From contig OX336397.1 of the NCBI GenBank assembly GCA_946902985.2, positions 190,282,813 to 190,346,812 on the forward strand: a stretch of DNA of 64,000 nt, given 5' to 3'. A program made the translations under genes and the position numbers. The stretch comes from Meconema thalassinum. Its lineage: Eukaryota > Arthropoda > Insecta > Orthoptera > Tettigoniidae. Shown piece after piece: positions 45,083 to 56,090 of the stretch (position 1 is the stretch's first letter; the number at the start of each line of letters is the position of its first letter). The notes beneath the pieces were generated by a model that saw only the letters and a list, made by a program, of their open reading frames with translations, did no database searches and was not told the origin of the DNA.

Positions 45083-45087
45083 AGGGT
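45083..45087. repeat. Gypsy 2 TSD, left (AGGGT)
   Basis: Five bases before the left LTR, repeated at 50140-50144 after the right LTR. Confidence 0.9.
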
Positions 45088-45279
45088 TATTATGTTCTGA
45101 ATAAAGCACATTATGGCTATTATGTTTTGAATAAAGGATATTATAGCACTTTAATATGCACACACATATGAATCGACATCTTAACACAATGAACAAATTA
45201 CAACTAACATTGTCACAGAGTAAAAGCATATTTACACTCCGACCAAGTTCCATAGAGGACATAAACTAGATACATAATA
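45088..45279 (-). repeat. Gypsy 2 3' LTR (192 bp)
   Basis: Ends in TATTATG...CATAATA inverted termini rather than plain TG...CA. No difference from the other LTR was found on reading. Confidence 0.93.
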
Positions 45280-45291
45280 GTCTCCCCCACT
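45280..45291 (-). promoter_or_regulatory. Gypsy 2 polypurine tract
   Basis: Minus strand reads agtgggggagac directly against the 3' LTR. Confidence 0.75.
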
Positions 45292-45324
45292 TATATAAAA
45301 ACAAATAAAAGGAACTATTCATAT

Positions 45325-48300
45325 TCATTTGGGCACATAGTCTTGCAGATACTGAGGAGGTCGCCTGTCTCTGGCTGATCTTCTTAAATAATTATCAGCA
45401 GGTGGTGGAAGGCTGTTTCGATCAGGGCGTTCATCTGGTTGCAGGATGGTCTGCCTTGTATCATCTGAAGTGTGGGTTGCAGGAGGAATATCCTCATTTT
45501 CTAGTCTTGACTGGGTTGGTGTTGGTATGTTTGGAACACCACGCACTGGAGGATTTGTTGTAGCAAAAGTGACATGCTTATCTTTCTTTGGCACGAGAGT
45601 CGATAATAACTGGTCAACATGTCGCTTTAAAATTCGTCCCGAATCCAATTTCACATCATAGTGACGCTGGCCGAGTTTAGTTTGTATAACACCAAACTGC
45701 CAAATATCACGGTTTTTCTGGTGAATCCGGACTTGCACTCTCTCTCCCACTTTGAAAGAGCGAACAGGGGGTGAGGAACTGGATGTAGTCAAGCTCTTTT
45801 GGTTTGGAAGTAGAGCATCCAACCGGATACGTAGCCGACGTTTCAAATATAGTTCAGCTGGAGACTGTCCACATGCCAATGGCGTTGCTCTGTATTGAAA
45901 CAAGATGTTCTGTAACTTAGTCGATAATGGTGCCGGGTCATTTACAGCAGCACGAAGTCGCCTCTTCAAAGTTTGGATGTTTCTCTCGGCTAGCCCATTG
46001 GTTGCTGGGTGCCCTGGTGCAATATATTTCTGAAAAATCCCTCTCTCCTTGCAATAGGATCTGAATACATCACTCGTGAAGATAGTGGCATTATCTGAGA
46101 CAAGGACATTCGGGTACCCATGTACGGTAAAGATATTGTCAAGGATACTGATCGTAGTTGCAGTAGATGGAGCGTCTTTCACCATTCGTACTTCGACCCA
46201 CTTGGATTTCGCGTCAACACACATCAAGAAATGGTGGTTATCAAATGGCCCCGCATAGTCAATGTGTATGCGTTCCCAATTTTCTTCTGGTTCATCCCAG
46301 GGGTGTATTGGAGCTTTTGGTGGATTTGAACGAGTCTGCGCGCACTCTTCACAAGATTTGATAAGCTTCTCAATGTCTTTGTCTAATTGCGGCCAGTAGA
46401 CATATCGTCTTGCTAACTGTTTTGTTTTCACAATGCCGAGGTGTGTTAAATGTAACTCTTCCAAAATTTTTCTTTGTAGTTTCTTTGGGATAACAATTCG
46501 GTCTTGACGGAATAGAATACCATTTTCAACTGTATATGGTTCATCCAAGGATTGAGTTTGAAGACGTTGCAGGGTGGCACTAAGTTCTGGGTCTAACATA
46601 GTCTCATCACGGATAGTTTCGTACGTAATGGCTTCACTTGACACTTGAAGAATCGTTTCAGCACAGAGTTGTGAAACTTCTGCATTTATTGATGTTTCAA
46701 TGTTTGGCGAGGTAGATGCAACAGGGGCTCGGGATAGGCAATCAACATTTTCGTTATCTTTCCCTTTTTTCACTCTTACCGTGTAGTCAAACCCGGAGAG
46801 AAACGATGCATATCTTAGGAGCCTTGCAGATGTCATTTGTGGCAGGCCCTTGTTCTGATGAAAAATACGAGACAGAGGTTCATTGTCTGTCACAAGAATG
46901 AAATTTCTTGCAAAAATATAGTTGTAGAAGTGTGTTGTGGCGAAAATTATTGCCAGCGCTTCCCGGTCAAGCTGACTGTAATTACATTCTGCTGGTGTTA
47001 GGGCACGAGATGCATAGGCGATGGGTCTTTCTTGGCCATCCATCTCATGACTTAATACTGCTCCAACACCAGTAGGACTGGCATCGGTTGACAAGATGAT
47101 AGGCAGTGATGGGTTGAATGGGGTAAGGACACGTTCACTACATAACTCGGACTTGAGATTCAAGAAAGCTGCTTCACAGGCTGCAGACCAGAAAAATCGT
47201 ACACCTTTCCGCAATAACTGCCGTAATGGGTGGGACTTCGTTGAAAAATTAGGAATGAACTTTGCATAATAAGTCACCATACCAAGGAAGCGTCTCACTT
47301 CTTCATTGTTTTTAGGGCGTGGCATTTGTGACACAGCTTGAACTTTCTCTGGTGACTTGCGGATCTCATTATATGATACAATATGCCCTAGGTAGTCTAT
47401 GTTTTCCTTGAAAAATGAGCATTTGCTTTTGTTCAAATGCAGATTATTTTTTGAAAGCCGTTCTAGACAGGCTATTAAGTTCTTGGTGCACTCCTCCTTC
47501 GTTGTACCATGTATTATGATGTCGTCAAAATAAGCTTCAGCTTTTGGAAGACCATGAAGGATCTGTGATAATATCCTATTAAATTCTGAGGGGGCAGTTT
47601 TGATGCCAAAACTCAGTCGGTGCATCCTGAAGGTTCCTTTGTGAGTGCATATAGTTTGAATCATACTACCTTCTTCATCAACCTTCAGATGTAGATATGC
47701 CTTGTATAAGTCTAACTTGCAGAAAAATTTTGAGTTTCTAAGACTATGTAGAACATCATTAACTGGTCTTATGGGATGGATTGCAGAAATCAACCTTGAA
47801 TTTACTCCACATTTGTAGTCAACACATAACCGAACTCCCCCATCTGGTTTTGGGATAACAACAAGAGGCGATCCCCAATCACTTAAAGCTGTGGGAGAAA
47901 TAACTCCTTCTGATTCCAATGAAGCGAGTTCCTTTTCAACGCGTTCCCGAAGAGCAAAAGGGACATCACGTTCACGATTGAAGACAGGTTTCACCCCCTC
48001 TCTGAGTTGCAGTTTTACTTCAATATTGGGAACGCATCCAATTTTTTCTTCAAAGATTGTACTATACTGATGTAAAATATCCTGAATTGACTGCACTGAG
48101 TTGACAGATTCAGTGTGAAGTGATTGATTTGTGTCCTTGTCAATTTCCTTCAGATCAAGGCCGAGGCCCCTGATCCAAACACGACCAAGCAATGCGGCAT
48201 GACCTTGCGGAACTACAAAAAGATCTGCAACAATTTCTGTTCCTTTGTATGATACTGTGACAACAATTTTTCCTCTGGATTTGATAACATGATCAGAATA

Positions 48301-48933
48301 TGATCGAAAACAGACATTTGTTGGCTGCAATGGCAAACCAAGACCCAAGGTTGAACATTCGTTCTCTGGGATGAGTGAATATTTTGCTCCCGTGTCGACT
48401 TCAAATCTTTGTGATTTATTGTTGAGTTTAACAGTGATAAAATATTTATCTGATTCTTGTCCTACTTCAAAGAGATCTTCGATGCATTCCAGTTGTCCTA
48501 TCCCGAAATTGATTTCCGGGTGGTCATGCAAGTTGTCATCTATGTTCTCAGTTGCAATGTTGTGTGTATTTGACTGTTGAAGAAGTGTAGTGATACAAAC
48601 TTTTGCAACATGTCCCACTTTCCTACATGACCTACATTTAAGAGAGTTTCTGTTTGTGCGACAATCTCTTGACCTGTGGTTTGAATTTCCACAATTCAGG
48701 CATAATCCATCAATACCTAGTGCTCTATAATTGACAGAACTACGGCGGCCCCTGGACTGTGAACGTGAGTGAGAGCCTGGGTTAGGCTGTTGAACAAAAC
48801 GTGACTGAGTATCACTGCTGTATTGATTCATACTTCGGTCATTATATGAACTTGTGGCTTTTGTTACTTTGTTTGTGTCCTCTATAGAGTCTGACGGTGC
48901 AAGTGAGCTGTTTTGACAGCTGATTACTCTCAT
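45325..48933 (-). CDS. pol: Gypsy 2 Pol polyprotein (with nucleocapsid knuckles)
   Basis: A single 1202-codon frame. Approximate order: two CCHC knuckles (CLNCGNSNHRSRDC near residues 78-91, CRSCRKVGHVAKVC near 100-113); aspartic protease FEVDTGAKYSL (~178-186); RT with RLCVDYK (~368) and the catalytic YFDD (~468-471); RNase H with STDASPTGVGAVL (~615); integrase zinc region HLTHLG...CEECAQ (~850-890) and D,D,E core with IHIDYAGPF, SDNATIF and NGLAERNIQTLKR. The C-terminal ~150 residues are Pro/Arg-rich. It overlaps gag by 92 nt in a different frame, so it is made either by +1 frameshifting or because this copy has lost one base. All catalytic residues that I can check are present. Confidence 0.95.
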   Translation of the reverse strand: MRVISCQNSSLAPSDSIEDTNKVTKATSSYNDRSMNQYSSDTQSRFVQQPNPGSHSRSQSRGRRSSVNYRALGIDGLCLNCGNSNHRSRDCRTNRNSLKCRSCRKVGHVAKVCITTLLQQSNTHNIATENIDDNLHDHPEINFGIGQLECIEDLFEVGQESDKYFITVKLNNKSQRFEVDTGAKYSLIPENECSTLGLGLPLQPTNVCFRSYSDHVIKSRGKIVVTVSYKGTEIVADLFVVPQGHAALLGRVWIRGLGLDLKEIDKDTNQSLHTESVNSVQSIQDILHQYSTIFEEKIGCVPNIEVKLQLREGVKPVFNRERDVPFALRERVEKELASLESEGVISPTALSDWGSPLVVIPKPDGGVRLCVDYKCGVNSRLISAIHPIRPVNDVLHSLRNSKFFCKLDLYKAYLHLKVDEEGSMIQTICTHKGTFRMHRLSFGIKTAPSEFNRILSQILHGLPKAEAYFDDIIIHGTTKEECTKNLIACLERLSKNNLHLNKSKCSFFKENIDYLGHIVSYNEIRKSPEKVQAVSQMPRPKNNEEVRRFLGMVTYYAKFIPNFSTKSHPLRQLLRKGVRFFWSAACEAAFLNLKSELCSERVLTPFNPSLPIILSTDASPTGVGAVLSHEMDGQERPIAYASRALTPAECNYSQLDREALAIIFATTHFYNYIFARNFILVTDNEPLSRIFHQNKGLPQMTSARLLRYASFLSGFDYTVRVKKGKDNENVDCLSRAPVASTSPNIETSINAEVSQLCAETILQVSSEAITYETIRDETMLDPELSATLQRLQTQSLDEPYTVENGILFRQDRIVIPKKLQRKILEELHLTHLGIVKTKQLARRYVYWPQLDKDIEKLIKSCEECAQTRSNPPKAPIHPWDEPEENWERIHIDYAGPFDNHHFLMCVDAKSKWVEVRMVKDAPSTATTISILDNIFTVHGYPNVLVSDNATIFTSDVFRSYCKERGIFQKYIAPGHPATNGLAERNIQTLKRRLRAAVNDPAPLSTKLQNILFQYRATPLACGQSPAELYLKRRLRIRLDALLPNQKSLTTSSSSPPVRSFKVGERVQVRIHQKNRDIWQFGVIQTKLGQRHYDVKLDSGRILKRHVDQLLSTLVPKKDKHVTFATTNPPVRGVPNIPTPTQSRLENEDIPPATHTSDDTRQTILQPDERPDRNSLPPPADNYLRRSARDRRPPQYLQDYVPK

Positions 48934-49588
48934 ACCGTGATGCTTCCAAGGCTATAGCCTTCTTCAGGAGATCATCAAATTTCGTGTCATTAGACTGGAG
49001 AAGTTTCTCTCTGATCCAATTATCTCGCAAGCCACGTATAAATTGTGCACGAAGAAAAACATCCGCAATTGAAATTCTGGCGTCACATGTACACTGAATA
49101 TAAAAGTCACAGTCTAGTAAGTGGCTTCTAAGAGTGGCAACAAATCCTGCAATATTTTGACTTTCTTTTTGATTGACGTTCAAGAAATAGTGTTGGGAAA
49201 CTACGGTTGAGACTTGAGGTGACAGTATTTGCTTGAAATGCTTTACTAGGTCATTATAACCGAGAGACTTGATTGGTTTATCAGGGCCTAAAAATGCAGA
49301 GAGATTGTTATAATGAATTGCCCCTATTGATGTACACAAGAGTTGAGCTTTCTTTGTTGGATCGGTGGCATTGTTGAAGTTTGCGTAATTTTCAAATCGT
49401 TCTAAATACGACACAAGTTTTTCCTTTTCAGAATCAAAATTTTCAAAAGGTGTGATGTTAGTGGCTTGTGGGATTGCGACGGGCTGGTGAGCTTGATACC
49501 TTTCAAGTAACTTCTCTTGAGAATTAGTAAAAATGTTCAGTAATTGTTGAAACTGATTTGCGTCCATCTTGACGGAACTTCGAAACAA
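48842..49588 (-). CDS. gag: Gypsy 2 Gag (matrix/capsid part)
   Basis: A 248-codon frame starting MFRSSVKMDANQFQ, or at the internal Met of MDANQFQQLL. It holds a capsid-like region: ENFDSEKEKLVSYLERFENY, then VATLRSHLLDCDF and FLRAQFIRGLRDNWI. The nucleocapsid knuckles are not in this frame but in the overlapping pol frame, so the natural Gag probably needs the frame change near YESNQLSKQ. Assembles virus-like particles in the cytoplasm. Confidence 0.88.
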   Translation of the reverse strand: MFRSSVKMDANQFQQLLNIFTNSQEKLLERYQAHQPVAIPQATNITPFENFDSEKEKLVSYLERFENYANFNNATDPTKKAQLLCTSIGAIHYNNLSAFLGPDKPIKSLGYNDLVKHFKQILSPQVSTVVSQHYFLNVNQKESQNIAGFVATLRSHLLDCDFYIQCTCDARISIADVFLRAQFIRGLRDNWIREKLLQSNDTKFDDLLKKAIALEASRYESNQLSKQLTCTVRLYRGHKQSNKSHKFI

Positions 49589-49947
49589 TTTTAAGAATCA
49601 CAGTTCAAATATAATAAAATGTTTCAAGATAACAGATTTAAAACACACTGGGTAGGGATCGATGACCGAATATTGTCCTGGGCTTGAGAAAAAAAAACAT
49701 TGCATAACCTCAAAGTTCGAACTGCGATACATATTATTTTGAATATGTGGCATGCAGGCACACGTAGCTGAATATACGATGAGTTGCTTAGGATCGTTTA
49801 CAAGTACTCTGTGTACATTTCATGTCGATTTGCCTGATTCTTGATTTTACTCACGTGGCCGTTGAAACAGACGACGTAAATACCGTACTTCATTGATGTA
49901 GGCTATATCTGAACCGGAGAATCAAGTCCCAATTCCTCGTCGCCAAC
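49589..49947 (-). promoter_or_regulatory. Gypsy 2 5' leader with primer-binding site
   Basis: In element orientation the base after the LTR begins gttggcgacgaggaattggg (49947-49928), a Gypsy-type PBS. The rest is untranslated leader before gag. Confidence 0.7.
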
Positions 49948-50139
49948 TATTATGTTCTGAATAAAGCACATTATGGCTATTATGTTTTGAATAAAGGATA
50001 TTATAGCACTTTAATATGCACACACATATGAATCGACATCTTAACACAATGAACAAATTACAACTAACATTGTCACAGAGTAAAAGCATATTTACACTCC
50101 GACCAAGTTCCATAGAGGACATAAACTAGATACATAATA
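49948..50139 (-). repeat. Gypsy 2 5' LTR (192 bp)
   Basis: Same sequence as the left LTR; in element orientation it is the promoter-bearing copy. Contains ccttta and ataaagg-type AT tracts but no clear TATA box. Confidence 0.93.
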
Positions 50140-50144
50140 AGGGT

Positions 50145-50480
50145 ATAGAGGGTGGTTTAAACTGTCCTCAAGGAGGTGATCCGTAGGATATTAACATCTT
50201 ATAACAGAATTATTATACCATAGCAGTGACTAACAGTTCAGGACGACCGTGCCACGTATCGTGCTGTACCGTGCCGTCCCGTTGGGTCAAAATGGAGCCT
50301 ATCGTGTGCTCGCAAGTCCATATTTTAGGTGAGGATTCAATCAATATAATAATGTAGCACGTTGTTATTCAACGAGCTACTACAACCAACATTCAATACT
50401 CCCTGGAAAGGTCAATAACTATACCCATGTATTTAGGAGAAAGTAAGCTATATGTTCTTTACTGAACATCTTGTTATACA
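50145..50480. repeat. Spacer and family A right end
   Basis: From about 50355 it repeats the family A terminus: gtagcacgttg, gctactacaacca, cccatgtatttagga, then the GTTC/GAAC hairpin and atcttg. Confidence 0.7.
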
Positions 50481-50960
50481 TTTGTATTTCAAAGGCTCAT
50501 CCCCAACATAGCCCAGATGGTGGCTGAGAATACAATTGAAACATCAAAATCAATAACTCACGATCCAATTGCGCAAATAACACGATATATTTTATTAAAG
50601 GCGAAACATGTAATATTCCTCACTTGTATTTGTCACAAGATTATGACTCTGCATGTAGCACGCAGTCGCCATCTTGAATATATCAGCTCACGAGTCGAGC
50701 AGCACTGTCCCAACATAACCAATCAAAACCCGTCTATTAATACGTCGGTGTCGGAAGAAGACAGCGAACACAATTTACAACTACTTCTCGTCAGCCTGTT
50801 ACAAAAAGATATCAGCTCCGTGAAACTGAGAGGAATATTGATCGCATGGATGACGGTAAAGCCTATGATGTCAGACGTGTGGTGTTCCCGGTCCTTGCGT
50901 AGTAACAGACCAAATACATTGGGGCGTGCACAAATGTTCACCGAAGACTGTTGATGAACA
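50481..50960. repeat. Dispersed repeat (copies at 43.7 and 36.2 kb)
   Basis: 50505-50700 matches 43720-43915 directly. 50815-50942 matches 36410-36230 inverted. A plus-strand open frame of 145 codons spans both parts, but it is a join of repeat pieces and unlikely to be a gene. Confidence 0.7.
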
Positions 50961-52384
50961 TCAACATCTAAAAGAAATACATACGGTAGTGAATAATATT
51001 GAGCAATAACATTTAGTGTAGTGGTTTATAGTTCATTGCAGTGTTTTATTTGTAGAAACAGGTCCAACTAACTGTTGAACTAAGTAAACTAATTGATTAT
51101 TGGTTGGTTAACGGGACAAGAAAACTTTGTCACCAAAGATAGTCGTCCGTTGAAACGATGCATACTGTATACCCGATACAGTGTGATTTTTAATGTGAAA
51201 TGAAGAACAAACAGATGTGCTCAGTCCAAGTGAAGTGAATCAACCGTCGCAATTCGCAAACCGCTTCTTTGTTTTTTTTTATCACAAACTCAATCCTTTT
51301 CATAACATTAACGTAATATGATATTTGTTTGTTATAAAATATTACGTCCTGACCATATTGTTAATGGAAATCTACATAACAATAATTTTACTTTGCTTAA
51401 CAATTTATAAAACTTTCTTCTTACCTTCATTATTTTCATTTTCTATGTTTTGATCTTGTTTCTGCACCGAAACGTACTCAAAACCTGATTGGGTTTGAGG
51501 GTGAAACCATGCAGTTAACGATTTAGTGCAAGCTCGAACCGTCTCCTCCTTTTTTATCCTTCCTTTTTTTAGTTCCTTATGATAAGTACGTTTCATAGCG
51601 TCGTTAAAAAAATAGCACAATGCAAGCCACAACTTAAGTTCAACCACTTAACCGGGAACCACTGTGGCGACGTACCAACTACACTACTGCTACTACTCTG
51701 CTACTGTGCATTGCTGTGGAGTGATGTCGCAGTGGAGGGGGAAGAGGTGGAACGATGAGCCATGGTCATGCGCTGATTGGGGAACAATGCATGGTCTGTC
51801 CGGTGGCTGGGTCGGGCGCCCGGCTATCAACAAATACTCATAGAATACCACACAAATGGATGGATATATCTTACATACAGATTGCACTGAACGTGACTAG
51901 TTTCTAAACACAAGTTTAGACGCGTAGCTCCGTACAATTGGGGCCCACGATCTAAATTGTATTATCAAATATGTTCTCTAGTACTACTTTTATTTATTAC
52001 GTATTTATATTTTTTCTTTTAGGGTTTGGGGCCCCATGACCTCGGGGGCCCCGGGGCGGTGCCCCGTTTGCCCCATTGTAGCTATGCCCCTGGTTAACAT
52101 TCTCTTAGCTTGACCACCCAAAATATATAAGAATATTAGCATTGGATTCCTGTGCATGACAATGTCGTTCAGTACCTAGTATTTGTTCTAGGTGATGAAT
52201 AGCACCCAAATCTATAACGGGTTCTTTACAGTCTAGCTGGAAACTGTTCTCAGTGAGTGAATGGCAGTTTGTAGTTCCAGGAAGAAAGGCATCCATGTTC
52301 TCAGCTCTCCTATATCTTGTAGACACACAACTCCCTAGTCTTACCCATTAGGCCTAGATACATGCCTGGACACAATTCTTGTTT
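50961..52384. other. Unannotated spacer
   Basis: Mostly AT-rich. The segment at about 52020-52085 is GC-rich with repeated ggggccc and gccccg and ends gctatgcccctgg, probably part of a dispersed repeat. Minus-strand frames at 51647-51405 and 52326-52105 have no family signature. Confidence 0.4.
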
Positions 52385-52760
52385 GACCACCTCGGTGTGT
52401 AGTGGCCAGCATTCTCGGTTCTTGCCCCAGAGATCTGGGTTCGTTTCCTGGCCCTGCCCATAAAAGTAATTCTGGTCTGAGTGGTGAAACGGGTTACGCT
52501 AAGCCTCATGTAGCAATCCTGAGGCGAGGTGGATTCGATTCCCACCTAGGCCATCTTGGAAGTGGTTTACCACGTCTACTGCAGGCAAATGCAGAGAAGG
52601 TTCCTTATTTAAGACCATGGCTGCCTCCCTCCCAATCCTCACCTTAAGTACAAAGACACACTAATGCAGTCACCATAGCCTATTACAACAGGTTATCATA
52701 AAAAATACACACACCAAGTACATGGGTCTCAATGACCACCATGTCCAAGCCCCTCAAATG
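52385..52760 (+). repeat. SINE (tRNA-headed), second copy
   Basis: A-box-like gtagtggccagcattct, B-box-like gggttcgtttcctggccctg, then body blocks gtggtgaaacgggttac, gcaaatgcagagaagg, ggctgcctccc and cacactaatgcagtcacc, in the same order as at 19080-19440. Confidence 0.78.
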
Positions 52761-53013
52761 ATAAAAGCAACAACAAAACAACTTGTGTTATAAGTGGTCG
52801 TGCTACAGTGTTGCAAACTTCTGAACGATAAGTGAACCCTGGACAAACATCTGTTCACAAAGCTGTTTCAGCTTTATCACATTCGTCATTTGAGACCTTC
52901 TGTAGCTTCATGAAGATAAGGGGTAATAAATGAAACAAGTGTCAGGCGCCCAGCTTACATTAGGTCTGGGCAGCAGAACAACTCATGTGTAGTGCTCCTG
53001 TTCACAGTCCTAG
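52761..53013. other. Spacer up to the P element
   Basis: No gene seen. The last seven bases are gtcctag, the left target-site copy of the P element. Confidence 0.5.
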
Positions 53014-53044
53014 CATAGCGTATAGAAGGAAAAGTGACGCGACT
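53014..53044 (+). repeat. P-element left TIR (31 bp)
   Basis: Pairs with 56407-56437 at most positions; conserved blocks are catagcg, agaag and cgact. Confidence 0.88.
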
Positions 53045-53424
53045 TGTGGAGTTTGTATGGTCCAGCCGCTAGGCAGCTCTAGCGTCGGCTAGCGCTGAGT
53101 GAGGACAGTATCAATAGAAGCAGTTGAATGTTATTTTTCAGCAACTGAATGTTATCAGCTTACACTACGTTGTATTAGACAAGATGATCCAAATATAAAA
53201 TTCTCCGCACTGAGTATATAAAACGCTGATGTCCGTTGTGTTAATTATGAAACACCAGATTACGTCATAGGTTCATACAATAAGGAAATTAAACATTCGG
53301 ACGGGAGTCAAATGTAACTGAATGTGTAAAAATCGTAAAGCTACAGACCATTCACTACCGCACAAATACAGTAAATATAATATAATACAGTATAATATAA
53401 ACTCACCCATGCAAATTACAGCTG
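53045..53424. other. P-element non-coding 3' part
   Basis: AT-rich sequence between the left TIR and the transposase stop codon. It includes repeated ataatataatacagtataat near 53375-53400. No gene. Confidence 0.5.
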
Positions 53425-56090
53425 TCAGTTGTCCGAAACTTTGGACAGCTTACGCGACGATTTTCCAGACTTAGAAGATGATTGCTCTTTCCTAATTTCT
53501 TTCGTACGAAAGAAAAAGCGGCACTTCATGAAATGAAAAACGAGTTTTCCAGTAAGGTCCAGTTTATGTTCCATACAACATCCTAAATCACACGGCCCTA
53601 AAACAATCTCATCTATGCTGTCCAAACACTCATAAAATATATCACCCCACAAATTTGAAAGGGAAGCTAGTTTCTTTTCAACGACTACTTCGACCTGTAA
53701 AAGAATGTTGAAGACACTGTCGGACGGGTGAGTTAGGTAAGTAAGGGCATTTATTGTGCCAAAGTCCTTTATGCTGGTGAAAGTTGCAGCTGTTGTGTCT
53801 GACGGTCTTTCACTTTGAAGGGTTGTTGCACACTTCACACAGCTGATTCGTTTCCTTAGTTGTTTGACAATGTACCCTGCTAGATAGTAAACCAAGCATT
53901 GTTTCGGAATGTTGTCTTCATAAGGAAGGGGAGGATCATTCTCCCAGTCCGTTATCACCACTTTGTCTCTAATTTTGTCCTCCACACACAACTTAACAGA
54001 TTTTTTTTGTTCCTCGGTTTGCTTCGCATATAATCGCATTTGATTAACAAATGACGTGAGAGGTGGTTCTAACTTAGGTTCACAGTTCCCGGATGCTGAT
54101 ATAGCCATCTTAATTGGAACATACACGCACTGTAACATATGCAAATGAAGAAAATCTACAGTTGATGGGTGATCGTCGCAACTTATGGACCTTAAAATTC
54201 CAAAATGACGTTCTAAGGGGTCTTGATTGAATTTCCCTGTCAACACGTACTTGAAGCCTTTGGACCATAAATAATGAACGACTTCTAAGGTACTCTTTAG
54301 CGTGACTCTCAGAGATTCCATTGTCCTATTTGAGGCAAATGTGTTATTTTCTGAGCTAATGGTTTCATAAAAGTCCATTAATGTCTTGTGCGAAGGAGAA
54401 TCTTTGTACAGTGCGTTTGTTGGTATTCTGGAGTTAAGCGCATCTGATAGATTGTTCATGTCTCTCGTGAATAATTCTGTATTCTCACTGCCGCTAAAAA
54501 TGTCGGGGTTAGTATGCCGGAAGAACTTAATGGCATTCGCGGTCGCATTGCTGAATAATTGGAAAGCGAGTCTCGCGTTCATTCTTTGGAAAGACGTAGG
54601 GTTTATGTGTGCGGAAGTCAATTTCGGACAAGCTTTAAGACCTCAAAACTCGGGGGAAGTGTCCATGGCATAAACCTGTCCGTAGAAATTAAAATCTATT
54701 TCTTGATTTTTGTACAGCAACTTACTTTTATCGTGGAGATAGTTCCTTACACATTTAAGATATGTACAAAGTCTGAAAAGGCCCACAGTTTTCTCTCTTG
54801 ATTAACTGGATTTCGGATACTACATTTCACATTTCCTGGTTTTCCGGTTATTCCTAAGTTTATCCAAGCCTTCTTATTCGACTGACTTCCATCACTTGTG
54901 AAACCTATCACTCTCGCTCCAGCTTGTTCCAGCTGTATAATAATTTGGATTAGTATTTTTGCCAAAATATCACCAGGTGTTGCATTTTTGCTGGCATAAA
55001 CTGCTACCGGCTGGATCCAATTATGGAGGAGGGGAACAAACATGAATACCAAAGCATGGTTGGCTAAGGTATTCCTTTTATCCTCTGGAGTTAAATCACC
55101 TAAGTCCACAAAACCATCCAATTTGAGCGAGGAAGAATTAAATCGAATTTCCTCCCTCAACTTAACTTCATCGAATATCACTACCCCTAAACGTTGATTT
55201 TCGTCTTGTTCATTTTTAAATGCTTCTGCAATTGCATTTATAGCATTCGTGTTTGCGCCATACGAGCACTTAAATCCCTTGCAGAGGGTTCTTAAATGAC
55301 TTTCAGAAGGGAGAGGTAGTAAGCCGTGCCTTAGGCAATGCCTGTAACCCTTGGGAGATTTAATTTTGAGAAGCAAACTCTGCAGAATAAATTCATCACT
55401 GTATCGCATGCCTGTTGGACTTGTTTGGCACTTCTTAAACATAGTGTCTATAACTAACTTTTGCTTCTTACTCAGGAAATTCGGCTTACATGTACAACGA
55501 GATTGTGATGGAATAACAGTCGCAACTTTCTTTTCCAACAATGTTACCTTTTCCCTCTCTTTCAGTAGCTTATTCTGTGTTCTCACTAAATTTCTATTAA
55601 GATTTTTTACTTTGCGATTGAGACTGGCAATAACTTTGCTGGCATCGACCTCACTATCTACACCATAAGAAGTACCAGGAACTACCATTGGAGAACCAAC
55701 TGCCGGAATTTTGGTACAAGATTTCGATATGTCAGTCTTTCTCATAGTCCTCTTCAGAGGAGATTTGCGTGCTTTCTGTTGCGTAGTGAAATATTTCGGC
55801 AAGTTTGGAAAAATGTGTGGGACTGCACCAGGCTTCAAACTCCATCTCATTCTTGCCATTTCGACTGTCTTTCCATCTATTGTGAAAGTGTCCGTTTTAA
55901 TAAGGAAATTATCGGAGAAATGTTTGTCACATACATATGACTTATTTGACAATTTAATGTCTTTCCTCGGAATGGCCTTTGCCCATTTAAATAAATCATC
56001 TTCGCCTTTTGGAGGTCTAAAAAAGTGCCTACCTGTTGCAGATGACTTGTCGTATCCAGATCGGCACCCGGGAACAAAACAACACGGCAT
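53425..56090 (-). pseudogene. P-element transposase (THAP domain), two breaks
   Basis: The first frame (56090-54747, 447 codons) starts with a THAP zinc finger: CCFVPGC, then CDKHF about 50 residues later, and GAVPHIFPNL. A coiled coil (about residues 150-190) follows, then the transposase core with the first catalytic Asp in FDEVKLR and the second in FTSDGSQSN. A one-base loss near 54752 (HILN instead of continuing CVRNYL) and an in-frame TGA near 54645 separate it from the C-terminal part (to 53425), which carries the catalytic Glu in DPLERHFG and the Cys-x2-Cys ISCVKCAT. Cut-and-paste transposase; inactive as read. The C-terminal frame after the TGA is open for 398 codons. Confidence 0.92.

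Larger units (their letters stand above)
44161..45087. other. Spacer with a LINE remnant
   Basis: On the minus strand at 44620-44411 one frame reads CHCSAARQTMRHIIQD with LRSY, the Cys-rich C-terminal signature of Jockey/CR1/R1-type LINE proteins. It is a short degraded fragment. The rest holds no recognisable gene. Confidence 0.5.
45088..50139 (-). mobile_element. Ty3/Gypsy LTR retrotransposon 2 (young, nearly intact)
   Basis: Flanked by two 192-bp LTRs that I read as identical (45088-45279 and 49948-50139) and by a perfect AGGGT duplication (45083-45087 and 50140-50144). On the minus strand: PBS, gag, an overlapping 1202-codon pol with nucleocapsid knuckles, protease, RT, RNase H and integrase, then a polypurine tract. 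Identical LTRs plus open frames indicate a recent insertion. The pol resembles the K02A2.6-like Gypsy group. Confidence 0.96.

Noticed and set aside
50517..50954. 145-codon plus-strand frame as a gene
   Set aside because: Spans two separate dispersed repeats found elsewhere in different orientations.
51405..51647. Minus-strand 80-codon Lys-rich frame
   Set aside because: No recognised family, splice context or conservation evidence; possible exon but unsupported.
55351..55668. Plus-strand frames across the P element
   Set aside because: Antisense to the THAP transposase.
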